NCBI GenBank assembly: GCA_001805655.1
Contig: MHGR01000124.1
Span: 1-11,117 of the forward strand
Source: Omnitrophica WOR_2 bacterium RIFCSPHIGHO2_02_FULL_52_10
GTDB taxonomy: Bacteria; Omnitrophota; Gorgyraeia; Zapsychrales; Zapsychraceae
DNA length: 11,117 nucleotides
Direction of reading: 5' to 3'
The first letter of the stretch is position 1. Every line of letters begins with the position of its first letter. The position numbers and the translations under genes are program-made. Under the pieces are notes generated by a model. The model searched no databases. It had not been told where the DNA came from and was given only the letters and a program-made list of their open reading frames with translations. Positions 1-7,142 of this stretch are shown one piece after another.

Positions 1-1099
1 AATCGACGCCCGCCGCTTTCAATTCTTCCTCGGTTTTGCCAACGCCAGCGACCTGCGGGGAAGAAAAGACGGCGTGGGGGACGGGAGGATACCGGATCGG
101 CTGGGGAGTTTTATTCCCGTAAAGCAGGTTAAACAAATATTCCCCTTCGAAATTGACGCTGTGTCGGTAAAAATAACGCCCGATGCAATCTCCCAGGGCA
201 TAAACGCCATCGACGGTGGTCTGCAGGTATTCATCCACTTTGACAAAATTATGATCATCCAGCTCAATGACCGTATTTTCCAGGGCCAGCGTATCCGCGT
301 TGGAAACAACACCGGTGGCAATAAGCAGGGCATCGGCGGTCATCATGTCCTGACGGCCGTTGTTTTGATAGGTAACTGTGAATTGACTGTTCTGGTAATT
401 CACGTTGATCGGCACAGCTCCGATATGCACGGGGTACTGTTGCGCAAACACCTTGGTGAATTCCTCCGACACTTGGCGGTCTTCACGGCGCAAAAGGCGG
501 CTGCGCACCAGAAAATGCGTTTCCGTCCCCAGGGCCCCATACGCGTGGCCCAATTCAGCGGCAATATAGCTGGCGCCGATGACGATCATCTTTTTAGGAA
601 GGTCCCGCCGACGCAGCGCATCGGTGCTGGTCATGTAGGGTGTTCCGGCCAATCCCGGAATGGTCGGAATCTGGGGCCGGGCGCCGACACCGATAACAAT
701 AACAGGCGCCGTCAGCCGCTCATGATTGACTTCCACGACCTTGTCGGAAACAAATTTTGCGGCCCCTGGGTAGTAATCAATATTCGGATTGCGGTTGTAT
801 CCCGCCACGATGCCCGCGGATTCACTGTCCACCGTGTCGGAAATGCGGGTCACCAGGCGGTTGAAATCCACCTTGAAATGCGTATCCACCGTTATATCAA
901 ATTTTCTGGCGGACTTGATTTGGGCGGCAACATCCGCCGGATGGATGAGCATCTTGGAAGGGATACATCCACGGTTCAGGCAAGTCCCGCCCAAGGCGTC
1001 TTTCTCGATGCACGCGACCTTTTTGCCGAGGCGGGCGGCCGGGGAGGTGATTTTCGAGGCCCCGCCGGAGCCGATGACAATAACATCATAATGTTTCAT
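1..1099 (-). CDS. Dihydrolipoamide dehydrogenase-family FAD/NAD(P) disulfide oxidoreductase, 3' end outside window
   Basis: Class I pyridine nucleotide-disulfide oxidoreductase; members move electrons between NAD(P)H and a dithiol through FAD and a redox-active Cys pair in the cytoplasm. The 366 visible codons start MKHYDVIVIGSGG, a Rossmann FAD loop (GSGGAS, with Ser in place of the last Gly). The disulfide motif GGTCLNRGCIPSK puts the cysteines at residues 40 and 45. A second dinucleotide motif (GASYIAAELG) follows, then the FAD motif YALGDC. Family members are about 460 residues, so roughly 100 C-terminal residues, with the dimer interface and catalytic His-Glu pair, lie beyond position 1. 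The start is the only Met ahead of the Rossmann strand; its ribosome site is weak. It lies 64 bp after the membrane-protein gene on the same strand, with no 2-oxoacid dehydrogenase partner visible. The motifs also fit a mycothione-reductase-like or generic Lpd paralogue, so the substrate is not assigned. Confidence 0.88.
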   Translation of the reverse strand, partial: MKHYDVIVIGSGGASKITSPAARLGKKVACIEKDALGGTCLNRGCIPSKMLIHPADVAAQIKSARKFDITVDTHFKVDFNRLVTRISDTVDSESAGIVAGYNRNPNIDYYPGAAKFVSDKVVEVNHERLTAPVIVIGVGARPQIPTIPGLAGTPYMTSTDALRRRDLPKKMIVIGASYIAAELGHAYGALGTETHFLVRSRLLRREDRQVSEEFTKVFAQQYPVHIGAVPINVNYQNSQFTVTYQNNGRQDMMTADALLIATGVVSNADTLALENTVIELDDHNFVKVDEYLQTTVDGVYALGDCIGRYFYRHSVNFEGEYLFNLLYGNKTPQPIRYPPVPHAVFSSPQVAGVGKTEEELKAAGVD

Positions 1100-1163
1100 G
1101 GAGCAACCCGACTTTACCGGCTATTTTAAGAGAAACCATGGGGCGCACGGATAATCATTCCCT

Positions 1164-2492
1164 TTACGGATTTTTGAGTTTAAGTTCTCGCGGTATAGCC
1201 AAATACCAAAGCGCGAGGATATTAACGCCAGGAATAATAATCAAAACAATCAGCCAGAATGACTTTTTCATCGCTTTGAGTATATCGACAAACAGTAAAA
1301 GCAGCATGAAATAATTCACGCCAGGAACCGCCCAAAAAACGGTCCACCACAACGGTTTTCCAGCAATATAAATGAAATAGATCAGCTGCACAAAGGGGAT
1401 CCAGACAAGCCAGCTGTGTTTTTTTCCCAATTTACGGGCGATATTCATGAGCGGATAGCAGACAACAATATACATGACCGTAAAAGTGCAGAGGATGACC
1501 ACGAGGACATCCTTGCGCACATGCAGCGGAAACTGATAAAGCCGCTCCTTTATATACAGCAGTTTGTTCTGGAAATTAGTCTTTGCAAAATGCAGGCGCA
1601 GCTTTTGCATGTGGACATAATTATCAAGGGCCCGAAAAATCGCATTGGAATTGCGGCCATCGGTTACGGAGGAAAGGGCTGCGGCACGCCCGGCCTCGGG
1701 ACCCGCCTCCATAATCTTGGCAATCAACTGATGTTCCTCGCGCCTGCCAGTAGCAAGGTCACTGGCCGCTTCCTGAGCTTCCCGCGGTTTAATCGTCGGC
1801 CCAAAAGGGGAGGGATGCTCCTTCTGAGGAGTCCCGGACTCAATTTCAGAGACATCTTTTACCGGTTCTTCGAGCAAATTCGTTGCCGGGCCGTTCCTCA
1901 GCACAGGCTCATCTTGAACAGTCGCAGTATTATTTTTAATCATCATTTGATTGATCTCATCCGCGATAACTTGTGCCATGGGCCTTGCCTTTTCCGCCGG
2001 TTCCGTTTCCTCAATCACAAAATCTTCCAATTGAACCGTGTCCTGGATTTCTTCATCAGGGGCGATTCCGGCGGCTTCCGTTTCTGTTTCGGTATTCTCG
2101 GGAGACATCGGCGTTGGAGCCGGCTCAGCCTCAATGACATTTTCCAGTTCATCACCGGCAGGCTGTTGCGGTTGGGGAGAGATATCCGTATCTTCACTTT
2201 TGATTTCGGCAGGTTCTGGCAATGCTTCGTCTTCCTGGACATCGGGGGCAGGCGGCGAAACCGGCTCCCCATCAATGGCCTTGATCTCATCGATGAAATA
2301 CGTGACCGGAAATCCTATGCCGGTGTCAATTTTATAGGAATCTTCATCTTTCGAGATAACCGTACCGGTAACGACTTGGCCGGTGCGCAGTTCCAGTGTC
2401 GTCGGCCAGCCGGGGCGGGATAAAAGCAACACGAAGCCGACCGTAAAAATGATCCTGACAAGCGGCTTGAATAGCAGGCGGGTTATAAACAT
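1164..2492 (-). CDS. Membrane protein: N-terminal anchor, small beta domain, acidic linker, DUF5684-like C-terminal membrane domain
   Basis: A 442-residue protein of unknown function. Residues about 8-26 form a hydrophobic signal peptide or anchor. Residues 31-75 (TLELRTGQVVTGTVISKD, then DTGIGFPVTYFIDEI) look like a small beta-barrel domain. Residues 76-240 are very rich in Glu, Pro, Asp and Thr and are probably disordered. Residues about 285-325 are helical and basic. Hydrophobic segments follow at about 328-348, 361-378, 382-402 and 411-432. The last part resembles DUF5684-type membrane domains, with a repeated PGVN motif at 390 and 421 after an aromatic-rich helix. The open frame extends upstream to 2642, but that part overlaps dus and reads as non-coding; the Met at 2492 starts directly before the hydrophobic segment and lies 16 bp after the dus stop. 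It is likely cotranscribed with dus. Function cannot be inferred. Confidence 0.85.
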   Translation of the reverse strand: MFITRLLFKPLVRIIFTVGFVLLLSRPGWPTTLELRTGQVVTGTVISKDEDSYKIDTGIGFPVTYFIDEIKAIDGEPVSPPAPDVQEDEALPEPAEIKSEDTDISPQPQQPAGDELENVIEAEPAPTPMSPENTETETEAAGIAPDEEIQDTVQLEDFVIEETEPAEKARPMAQVIADEINQMMIKNNTATVQDEPVLRNGPATNLLEEPVKDVSEIESGTPQKEHPSPFGPTIKPREAQEAASDLATGRREEHQLIAKIMEAGPEAGRAAALSSVTDGRNSNAIFRALDNYVHMQKLRLHFAKTNFQNKLLYIKERLYQFPLHVRKDVLVVILCTFTVMYIVVCYPLMNIARKLGKKHSWLVWIPFVQLIYFIYIAGKPLWWTVFWAVPGVNYFMLLLLFVDILKAMKKSFWLIVLIIIPGVNILALWYLAIPRELKLKNP

Positions 2493-2508
2493 AGTTAATC
2501 GTCCGCAA

Positions 2509-3486
2509 TTAACGCCAATGGGTATTCGGCTGCATGCGGCAAAATTGTCTGAGGCAATCGATAATTTTGTCCATGTCCACAAGCCGCATGAGTTCCGAGC
2601 GCAACTTAGCGACATTCGGCAGTCCTTTGAGATAGCCGGCATAATATTTGCGGAAAGGGATTACGCCATGGCGAATCCCGTTTTGCTCAACGGATAACTT
2701 CAAATGCTCGATGCACAATTCAATTCTTTCGAGCATGGTCGGCTCGGGCAGGCGCCGGCCCGTTTCAAGAAAATATTTGGCATGGCGGAATATCCACGGA
2801 TTGGTGATGGCCCCGCGGCCGATCATCACCCCGTCACAGCCGGTCTCAAACATGCGCTTGACATCCTCCGGTGTCATGATATCGCCGTTGCCGATTAACG
2901 GAAGGGACGTGGCTTTTTTGATCTTTTCCAGCCAGCTCCAATCCGCCTGCCCGCTGTGCGCCTGGCTGCGCGTGCGGCAATGCACGGTCAGGGCCTGCGC
3001 GCCGGCCTGCTCGACCATTTTTGCCACATCCAGGATCACAATGCTGCGCTCATCCCATCCCAATCTTGTTTTAACGGTAACCGGCAGATGGGTGGCCCTC
3101 ACGGTCGATTGAACGATTTTTTCGAACAGGGAAAGGTCCTTAAGCAAAGCGGCGCCTTCGCCGCGCGCGACATGGTTTTTCACCCAGCAGCCGCAATTGA
3201 TATCGATAAAGTCCGGATTCAGGGATTCGGCCTTGCGGGCGGCTGCTTCCATTGATGCCTCAACACCGCCGAAAATTTGAATCGCCACGGGGCGCTCCTC
3301 TTCCGTCACCGTAATTTTGCGTATGGCCTTGGGGATATCGCGGATAATCGCCTCGCTGCTGGTGAATTCGGTATAGACAATGTCCGCCCCCATGCGCTTG
3401 CACATAAGGCGGAACGCGGTATCCGTGACATCCTCCATGGGGGCTAAGGCCAGGGGGCGTTCGAATGTTAATGTGCCGATGTTCAT
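2509..3486 (-). CDS. dusB: tRNA-dihydrouridine synthase, DusB type
   Basis: FMN-dependent enzyme that reduces uridine to dihydrouridine in tRNA using NAD(P)H, in the cytoplasm. The 325 residues match the family length. The N-terminal TIM barrel begins LALAPMEDVTD (residues 12-22), with VAIQIFGG at 67-74. The signature region reads DINCGCWVKN (95-104): the catalytic Cys is expected at 100, with Trp instead of the usual Pro after it. Further conserved elements are VKTRLGW (138-144), the His at 169 in LTVHCRTR, GNGDI (199-203) and GRGAITNPW (223-231) for phosphate binding; the C-terminal helical tRNA-binding domain follows. The start is the first Met before the barrel, in an AT-rich leader without a clear Shine-Dalgarno. 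It is first in the leftward gene set. The family is certain; the substrate site (U17 and others) is inferred only from the DusB-like sequence. Confidence 0.93.
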   Translation of the reverse strand: MNIGTLTFERPLALAPMEDVTDTAFRLMCKRMGADIVYTEFTSSEAIIRDIPKAIRKITVTEEERPVAIQIFGGVEASMEAAARKAESLNPDFIDINCGCWVKNHVARGEGAALLKDLSLFEKIVQSTVRATHLPVTVKTRLGWDERSIVILDVAKMVEQAGAQALTVHCRTRSQAHSGQADWSWLEKIKKATSLPLIGNGDIMTPEDVKRMFETGCDGVMIGRGAITNPWIFRHAKYFLETGRRLPEPTMLERIELCIEHLKLSVEQNGIRHGVIPFRKYYAGYLKGLPNVAKLRSELMRLVDMDKIIDCLRQFCRMQPNTHWR

Positions 3487-3499
3487 TTTATTTTAAAAT

Positions 3500-3527
3500 T
3501 TTACAAACTCTAAAAATGCTTTATACT
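3500..3527 (+). promoter_or_regulatory. Candidate sigma-70 promoter for the trpD2-like operon
   Basis: TTTACA (3500-3505) and TATACT (3522-3527), each one mismatch from the sigma-70 consensus, are separated by 16 bases in AT-rich sequence. A start near 3534 would give a leader of about 80 bases before the gene at 3617. It faces the candidate dusB promoter, so the two transcripts would overlap at their 5' ends. No hairpin, riboswitch or clear operator is seen in 3487-3616. Confidence 0.45.
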
Positions 3528-3546
3528 ATGAGTTATATTTACTTAA

Positions 3547-3575
3547 AGAGTAGCAAAACAGTTTTCCAAAGTCAA
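3547..3575 (-). promoter_or_regulatory. Candidate sigma-70 promoter for dusB
   Basis: Read on the minus strand, TTGACT (3570-3575) is one base from the -35 consensus. It is followed after 17 bases by TACTCT (3547-3552), preceded by TG in the extended -10 position (3554-3555). Transcription would begin near 3540, giving a leader of about 54 bases before dusB. The -10 box itself is only 3/6, so this rests on the -35, the spacing and the TG. Confidence 0.45.
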
Positions 3576-3616
3576 AGCGTATTTGCAATCCGTTTCTGCC
3601 CGTTTAGTCGTGTACC

Positions 3617-4894
3617 ATGCACACACCCCTAACACAAAACGATTCCGCCATTGCCAGGGGCATTAAATGCGTCGGCATCGGCAAAAGGGGGAGCAAGTCC
3701 CTGGAACCGTCTTTGATCGAGGACATCCTGGCTGATTTACGTTCGGGAAAAGTCCCGGCCATCGCCCAAGGGGCATTTTTCGGCGCGCTTGTGATCAAAG
3801 GGGTTTCCAGCGATGAGATGAAACTGGACGAGGCCTTTGCCCCGGGAACGCTCGGTAATCCCAGCCGGCTGGCCGAAGCCCTGGCCGGTGACGCGCCGGA
3901 TTCCGTGAAAACCTTTTGCGCTCGCCTGTTGCAAGGGGATACGCTCAATGTCCGGGAGGCGGAAGATCTGGGGGATTTTCTTTTTTCCGATCAAACCGGC
4001 GAAGGGGCGCGGGGGATGGCGGCAAGCATTTTGCGCGTCCGCTATGAAACGGTAGATGAATACGAGGGTCTGCTGCGGAGCATGCATAAAACGCTTGAAG
4101 CCCCTTTCCGGATACCGATTCCGAAAGGCCCCGCAATCGTTCAATTAGCTGAACCGTTTGACGGGGTGGATCATTCCAACATGATTACACCGTTGATTGC
4201 CCAATTCATCCAGCGTCTCAATTACCGTGTGGTCAGCCACACCGGAAGAAACAGCGGGCCGAAATTCGGCAACAATTTATTGGACCTCGCCAAGGCGCTG
4301 CGGGGACGTTTTTTATTGTCGAGCAGCGCGCTGGCTGACGAAGCTCCTGCGTACGGCTGGTTCGTCAACCAGCAAAACCTTTCCCCTCCCATCGACCAAT
4401 GGGTTGAGCGGCGGCACCAGACCATCAAACGGCCGTTTTTGTCAACGCTAGAGCGTTTCCTCAATCCGTTCAACGCCCATATCCACATTTCCTCCGCGTT
4501 TCATCCGCCGTACGGGGAGAAAATGCTGACCATCTGCGAGCGCGCCGGGTTTCCGGGCAGCATCATTGTCCGTAACGGGTTAGAAGGGACGCTGGCCTTT
4601 CCGCTCACCCGTCCCGCAAAATTATTATGCTCGGCGCGGCAGGCCGATGGCACATACAAACGGACGGAATTGATCCTCCGGCCGGAGGAATTCACAGATA
4701 AGCCGATTAAGGAGGATGAGCGCTTAACCGATCCCTCGCTGTCGAAAAACTTGGAGCTTATCGAAACCTACCATAAACAGGGACAGACGTCCTACGCGCT
4801 TTTTGACATGCGCATAAAAGTCACTTGCGCGGGGTTTAAAAAAGCCATAGAATGGCTGGAACAAAATATCCGTCAACCAAGCGAAAAGGATTGA
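3617..4894 (+). CDS. TrpD2/YbiB-like glycosyltransferase-family protein (anthranilate phosphoribosyltransferase fold)
   Basis: Related to anthranilate phosphoribosyltransferase (TrpD), but closer to the TrpD2/YbiB branch, whose studied E. coli member binds nucleic acid and is not a tryptophan enzyme. Residues 30-75 (SLIEDILADLRSGKV, then AFFGALVIKG) form the helical N-terminal domain. The central domain has EPFDGVDHSN (179-188), TPLIAQF, and HTGRNSGPKFG (208-218); later comes FHPPYGEKML (295-304) and IIVRNGLEG (316-324), which are typical of this branch. I do not see the GTGGD PRPP-binding loop of true TrpD. At 425 residues it is longer than YbiB (about 320), with extra sequence near 105-165 and at the C terminus. 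There is no good Shine-Dalgarno before the ATG. No trp genes are nearby. It heads a plus-strand run with DUF423 two bases downstream. A role in nucleic acid or nucleotide metabolism is inference. Confidence 0.85.
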   Translation: MHTPLTQNDSAIARGIKCVGIGKRGSKSLEPSLIEDILADLRSGKVPAIAQGAFFGALVIKGVSSDEMKLDEAFAPGTLGNPSRLAEALAGDAPDSVKTFCARLLQGDTLNVREAEDLGDFLFSDQTGEGARGMAASILRVRYETVDEYEGLLRSMHKTLEAPFRIPIPKGPAIVQLAEPFDGVDHSNMITPLIAQFIQRLNYRVVSHTGRNSGPKFGNNLLDLAKALRGRFLLSSSALADEAPAYGWFVNQQNLSPPIDQWVERRHQTIKRPFLSTLERFLNPFNAHIHISSAFHPPYGEKMLTICERAGFPGSIIVRNGLEGTLAFPLTRPAKLLCSARQADGTYKRTELILRPEEFTDKPIKEDERLTDPSLSKNLELIETYHKQGQTSYALFDMRIKVTCAGFKKAIEWLEQNIRQPSEKD

Positions 4895-4896
4895 TT

Positions 4897-5256
4897 ATGT
4901 ACTGGTCAAAAATCGCCAGCCTCTTGATGTGCCTGGCCGTTGCCTTGGGGGCTTTCGGTTCCCACGCCCTGAAGGGCAAAATGACGGATTACCATAACGA
5001 TGTTTTTAAAACCGCCGTATTTTATCACATGATTCACGCCCTGGGGCTGTTCGCCGTGGCATGGTTGGCGGTCCAGTTGAACAACCCGAAGATAAACCAC
5101 GCCGGAATATTCCTGACCGCCGGGATCATTCTTTTTTCCGGATCGCTGTACATTTACGCCGTAACGCAGGTCCGCTGGCTGGGGTTTGTGGCCCCGCTGG
5201 GGGGAGTTTGTTTCCTGATCGGCTGGTTTACTTTATTTCTGAATATCAGATCTTAA
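4897..5256 (+). CDS. DUF423 family small membrane protein (YgdD/YwdK-like)
   Basis: A 119-residue inner-membrane protein of the DUF423 family, whose biochemical function is unknown. Family signatures seen are GAFGSHALK near residue 18, FYHMIHALGLF near 42, ILFSGSLYIYA near 78, and WLGFVAPLGG followed by GW near the C terminus. About four hydrophobic segments make up nearly the whole protein. The start at 4897 is chosen because AAAGGA lies six bases upstream (4885-4890) and the protein then begins at the usual family N terminus; an in-frame ATG at 4852 would only add residues overlapping the previous gene. The gene begins two bases after the trpD2-like stop, and its TAA overlaps the mtaB ATG by one base, so it is probably translationally coupled on both sides. 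Confidence 0.93.
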   Translation: MYWSKIASLLMCLAVALGAFGSHALKGKMTDYHNDVFKTAVFYHMIHALGLFAVAWLAVQLNNPKINHAGIFLTAGIILFSGSLYIYAVTQVRWLGFVAPLGGVCFLIGWFTLFLNIRS

Positions 5257-6554
5257 TGAACATACGTTCCGTATCCTTTTACACCTTCGGCTGCCGGTTA
5301 AACCAAAGCGAGACGGCGGTCATTCAGCGCACCTTTGAAGCGGGAGGAATCCGTGTCGTGGATGTCAGCCAACCGGCGGATGTCGTCGTGGTGAACACCT
5401 GCACCGTCACCGCCCATGGGGACGCCGATACCCGCAAGCTAGTCAACAGAATCAACCGCCTTAATCCGCGCGCGCGCATTGCCCTCATCGGCTGCCAGGC
5501 ACAAATCCAAAAAGCGAAGCTTGCCGGATTGCCCAACGTCCGCTGGGTGATCGGCAACGCGCGCAAAATGGATGTCCTGGAACTGCTCAGGGAAGATGAT
5601 GGTTCAGGCCCGGCATGGGTGATCACGCCCACCATTCCCCGCGGCGACTTCACCGTTCCCGTTGCCGGCATCGACCACCGGCACACGCGCGCCAACATCA
5701 AGATTCAGGACGGCTGCGACTTTTTCTGCTCCTTTTGCGAAATTCCGTATGCGCGCGGCCGCGGCCGAAGCCGTAAATTCGAGGACATCCTGCTGGAAGC
5801 CCGCGCGCTCGCGGCGGCAGGATATAAGGAACTGGTCATTACGGGCATCAACGTGGGCACCTACGACAACAGCGGAAAGACAATCTTGGACGTCATTGAC
5901 CGTTTGGAACATGTCGAAGGAATAGTCCGTATCCGTGTTTCATCCATTGAACCGACTACCGTTCCCGACGGCCTCATTCAAAGGATGGCGGGAAAAAATA
6001 AACTTTGTCCCCACCTGCATATTCCTCTGCAAAGCGCCAATGCCCAGATTCTCAAGCGCATGAAGCGAAAGTATACCCCGCAAGAGTTTTTGGGATATAT
6101 CCGGAAGGCCAAGGCGACTGTCCCCGGCATCTGCATCGGGACCGACATCATTACCGGTTTTCCAGGAGAAACCGAACAGCAATTCCTGGATGCGTTGAAC
6201 GCTTTAAAGGAATGGCCGCTGGATTACGCCCACGTTTTTAGCTATTCCAGGCGACAGATGGCAAAAAGCCGGACATTCGCCGATGAGGTTTCCCATCAAA
6301 CCACCGCGCTGCGCAGCCAGGCCTTGCGAGCCATGAGTTTGCGCAAGCGCGCTTTATTTTTGAATTCCCAGGCCGGGACCTGTCAAACCGTCCTCTTTGA
6401 GCAGCGTAAAGAAGGAAGCTGGACAGGGTTGACCGGCAACTATTGCCGCGTTCATGCACGATCAGACCAAAATCTCAAAAACTGTTTTCTCAACGTAAAA
6501 ATTGAACGGGCGAAGGGGCAAACCCTGGTCGCCGACTTGAACGGCCATCCATGA
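5256..6554 (+). CDS. mtaB: tRNA (N6-threonylcarbamoyladenosine37-C2)-methylthiotransferase, MtaB type
   Basis: Radical SAM enzyme that adds a methylthio group to t6A37 of ANN-decoding tRNAs, giving ms2t6A. The N-terminal UPF0004 domain carries the cysteines of the auxiliary 4Fe-4S cluster: FGCRLNQSE (C13), NTCTVT (C49) and IGCQAQ (C80). The form GCRLNQSE is typical of MtaB rather than MiaB or RimO. The radical SAM motif is CDFFCSFC (C154, C158, C161), followed by YARGRGRSR. Later family motifs are SSIEP, HLHIPLQSA and GTDIITGFPGE. The last 60 or so residues are the expected TRAM-like region, somewhat divergent. The length, 432 residues, is normal. The start at 5256 sits in TAATG overlapping the DUF423 stop; the stop overlaps the next ATG as ATGA. 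An in-frame extension to 5061 is rejected because it overlaps DUF423 and precedes the normal N terminus. Confidence 0.94.
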   Translation: MNIRSVSFYTFGCRLNQSETAVIQRTFEAGGIRVVDVSQPADVVVVNTCTVTAHGDADTRKLVNRINRLNPRARIALIGCQAQIQKAKLAGLPNVRWVIGNARKMDVLELLREDDGSGPAWVITPTIPRGDFTVPVAGIDHRHTRANIKIQDGCDFFCSFCEIPYARGRGRSRKFEDILLEARALAAAGYKELVITGINVGTYDNSGKTILDVIDRLEHVEGIVRIRVSSIEPTTVPDGLIQRMAGKNKLCPHLHIPLQSANAQILKRMKRKYTPQEFLGYIRKAKATVPGICIGTDIITGFPGETEQQFLDALNALKEWPLDYAHVFSYSRRQMAKSRTFADEVSHQTTALRSQALRAMSLRKRALFLNSQAGTCQTVLFEQRKEGSWTGLTGNYCRVHARSDQNLKNCFLNVKIERAKGQTLVADLNGHP

Positions 6555-7102
6555 GCACACCTACCCCAAACTCCGAGAACACGGATGCAGACACTCAAGA
6601 GCAAACTCCCGATCGAGAGAAATTAAAAGCTCCCCAGGATCCGGCTCTGGGAGGGGGCCGCGTCTGCATTACTTACGGCAAAGACCACATCATGAACCGG
6701 CAGGTTGTGTCTTTAATCCGTGAGCTGGGAATTGACCCGGTCGTCATGCAGGACAAAAGCAACCTAAAAAAACCCCTGGCCCAATTCCTGACGGAAAACC
6801 CTGGCATCTCCTTTGTCATCGCGATCCTTTCCGCGGACGACTGGGTTTATCCGAAGAAAGGCAAGCCGAAGGACGCCTTGCTCTACGCGACCCAGCAAGT
6901 CGTATTCCATCTCGGTTACTGGATAGGAAAGTTGGGCAGAAACCATGTCTTCGCGCTGTATTACGACCAGCGGAGTTTCCGGTGGCCCACGGAGCATTTC
7001 GATGTTATTTATACGCCGCTGGATGACCACGATTCCTGGAAGAAAGAACTCATACGGAGAATAAAGGAGAGCGGCATTGAAATCCGGAACAAACTAAATT
7101 AG
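6551..7102 (+). CDS. TIR-like (PF10137/CAP12-type) predicted nucleotide-binding protein with altered active site
   Basis: A 183-residue protein. Residues 1-35 are polar and probably disordered. From GRVCITYGKD (36-45) onward it follows the predicted nucleotide-binding TIR-like family: a flavodoxin-like strand and helix, SFVIAILSADDW (87-98), QQVVFHLGYWIGKLGR (115-130), a WPTEHFDVIY stretch (145-154) and the closing SWKKELIRRIK. In active members (NADases of CBASS/STING and related systems) the last-named core motif reads RARQNVxFELG, the Glu being catalytic. Here RARQN is YATQQ and that Glu is His120. The GR of the upstream glycine-rich turn also appears lost. The fold looks intact, but NAD cleavage by the usual mechanism is doubtful; a binding or sensing role is possible. 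It overlaps mtaB by four bases (ATGA) and has no typical defence partner next to it. Family assignment is from recalled motifs. Confidence 0.75.
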   Translation: MSTPTPNSENTDADTQEQTPDREKLKAPQDPALGGGRVCITYGKDHIMNRQVVSLIRELGIDPVVMQDKSNLKKPLAQFLTENPGISFVIAILSADDWVYPKKGKPKDALLYATQQVVFHLGYWIGKLGRNHVFALYYDQRSFRWPTEHFDVIYTPLDDHDSWKKELIRRIKESGIEIRNKLN

Positions 7103-7142
7103 AATACATTTAATACTATCGAACATCTTTAAGGTGCATGCC

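Noticed and set aside
74..1129. 351-codon plus-strand open frame
   Set aside because: It lies antisense to the flavoprotein gene, whose minus-strand translation shows full FAD, disulfide and NAD motifs. The plus-strand product has no recognisable motif.
1416..2423. 335-codon plus-strand open frame
   Set aside because: It is the antisense shadow of the Glu/Pro-rich membrane protein. The biased codons of that gene keep the opposite strand open, giving an Arg/Phe-rich nonsense product.
2493..2642. 50-residue N-terminal extension of the membrane protein
   Set aside because: It overlaps the dus 3' end in another frame and would put a Cys-rich, non-signal sequence ahead of the clear hydrophobic anchor.
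5061..5255. 65-residue N-terminal extension of MtaB
   Set aside because: It overlaps DUF423 in another frame; the family N terminus (SVSFYTFGCRLNQSE) starts immediately after the ATG at 5256.
6551..7102. TIR-like gene as part of a CBASS, Thoeris or similar defence island
   Set aside because: No cyclase, SIR2/ThsA, ubiquitin-like, nuclease or mobile-element gene is adjacent. The neighbours are a tRNA modification enzyme and a pseudopilin, and the catalytic residue is altered.
7103..7142. Separate promoter for the pseudopilin gene
   Set aside because: TACTAT at 7114-7119 could serve as a -10, but no -35-like hexamer is found at suitable distance, so read-through from the upstream operon is equally likely.
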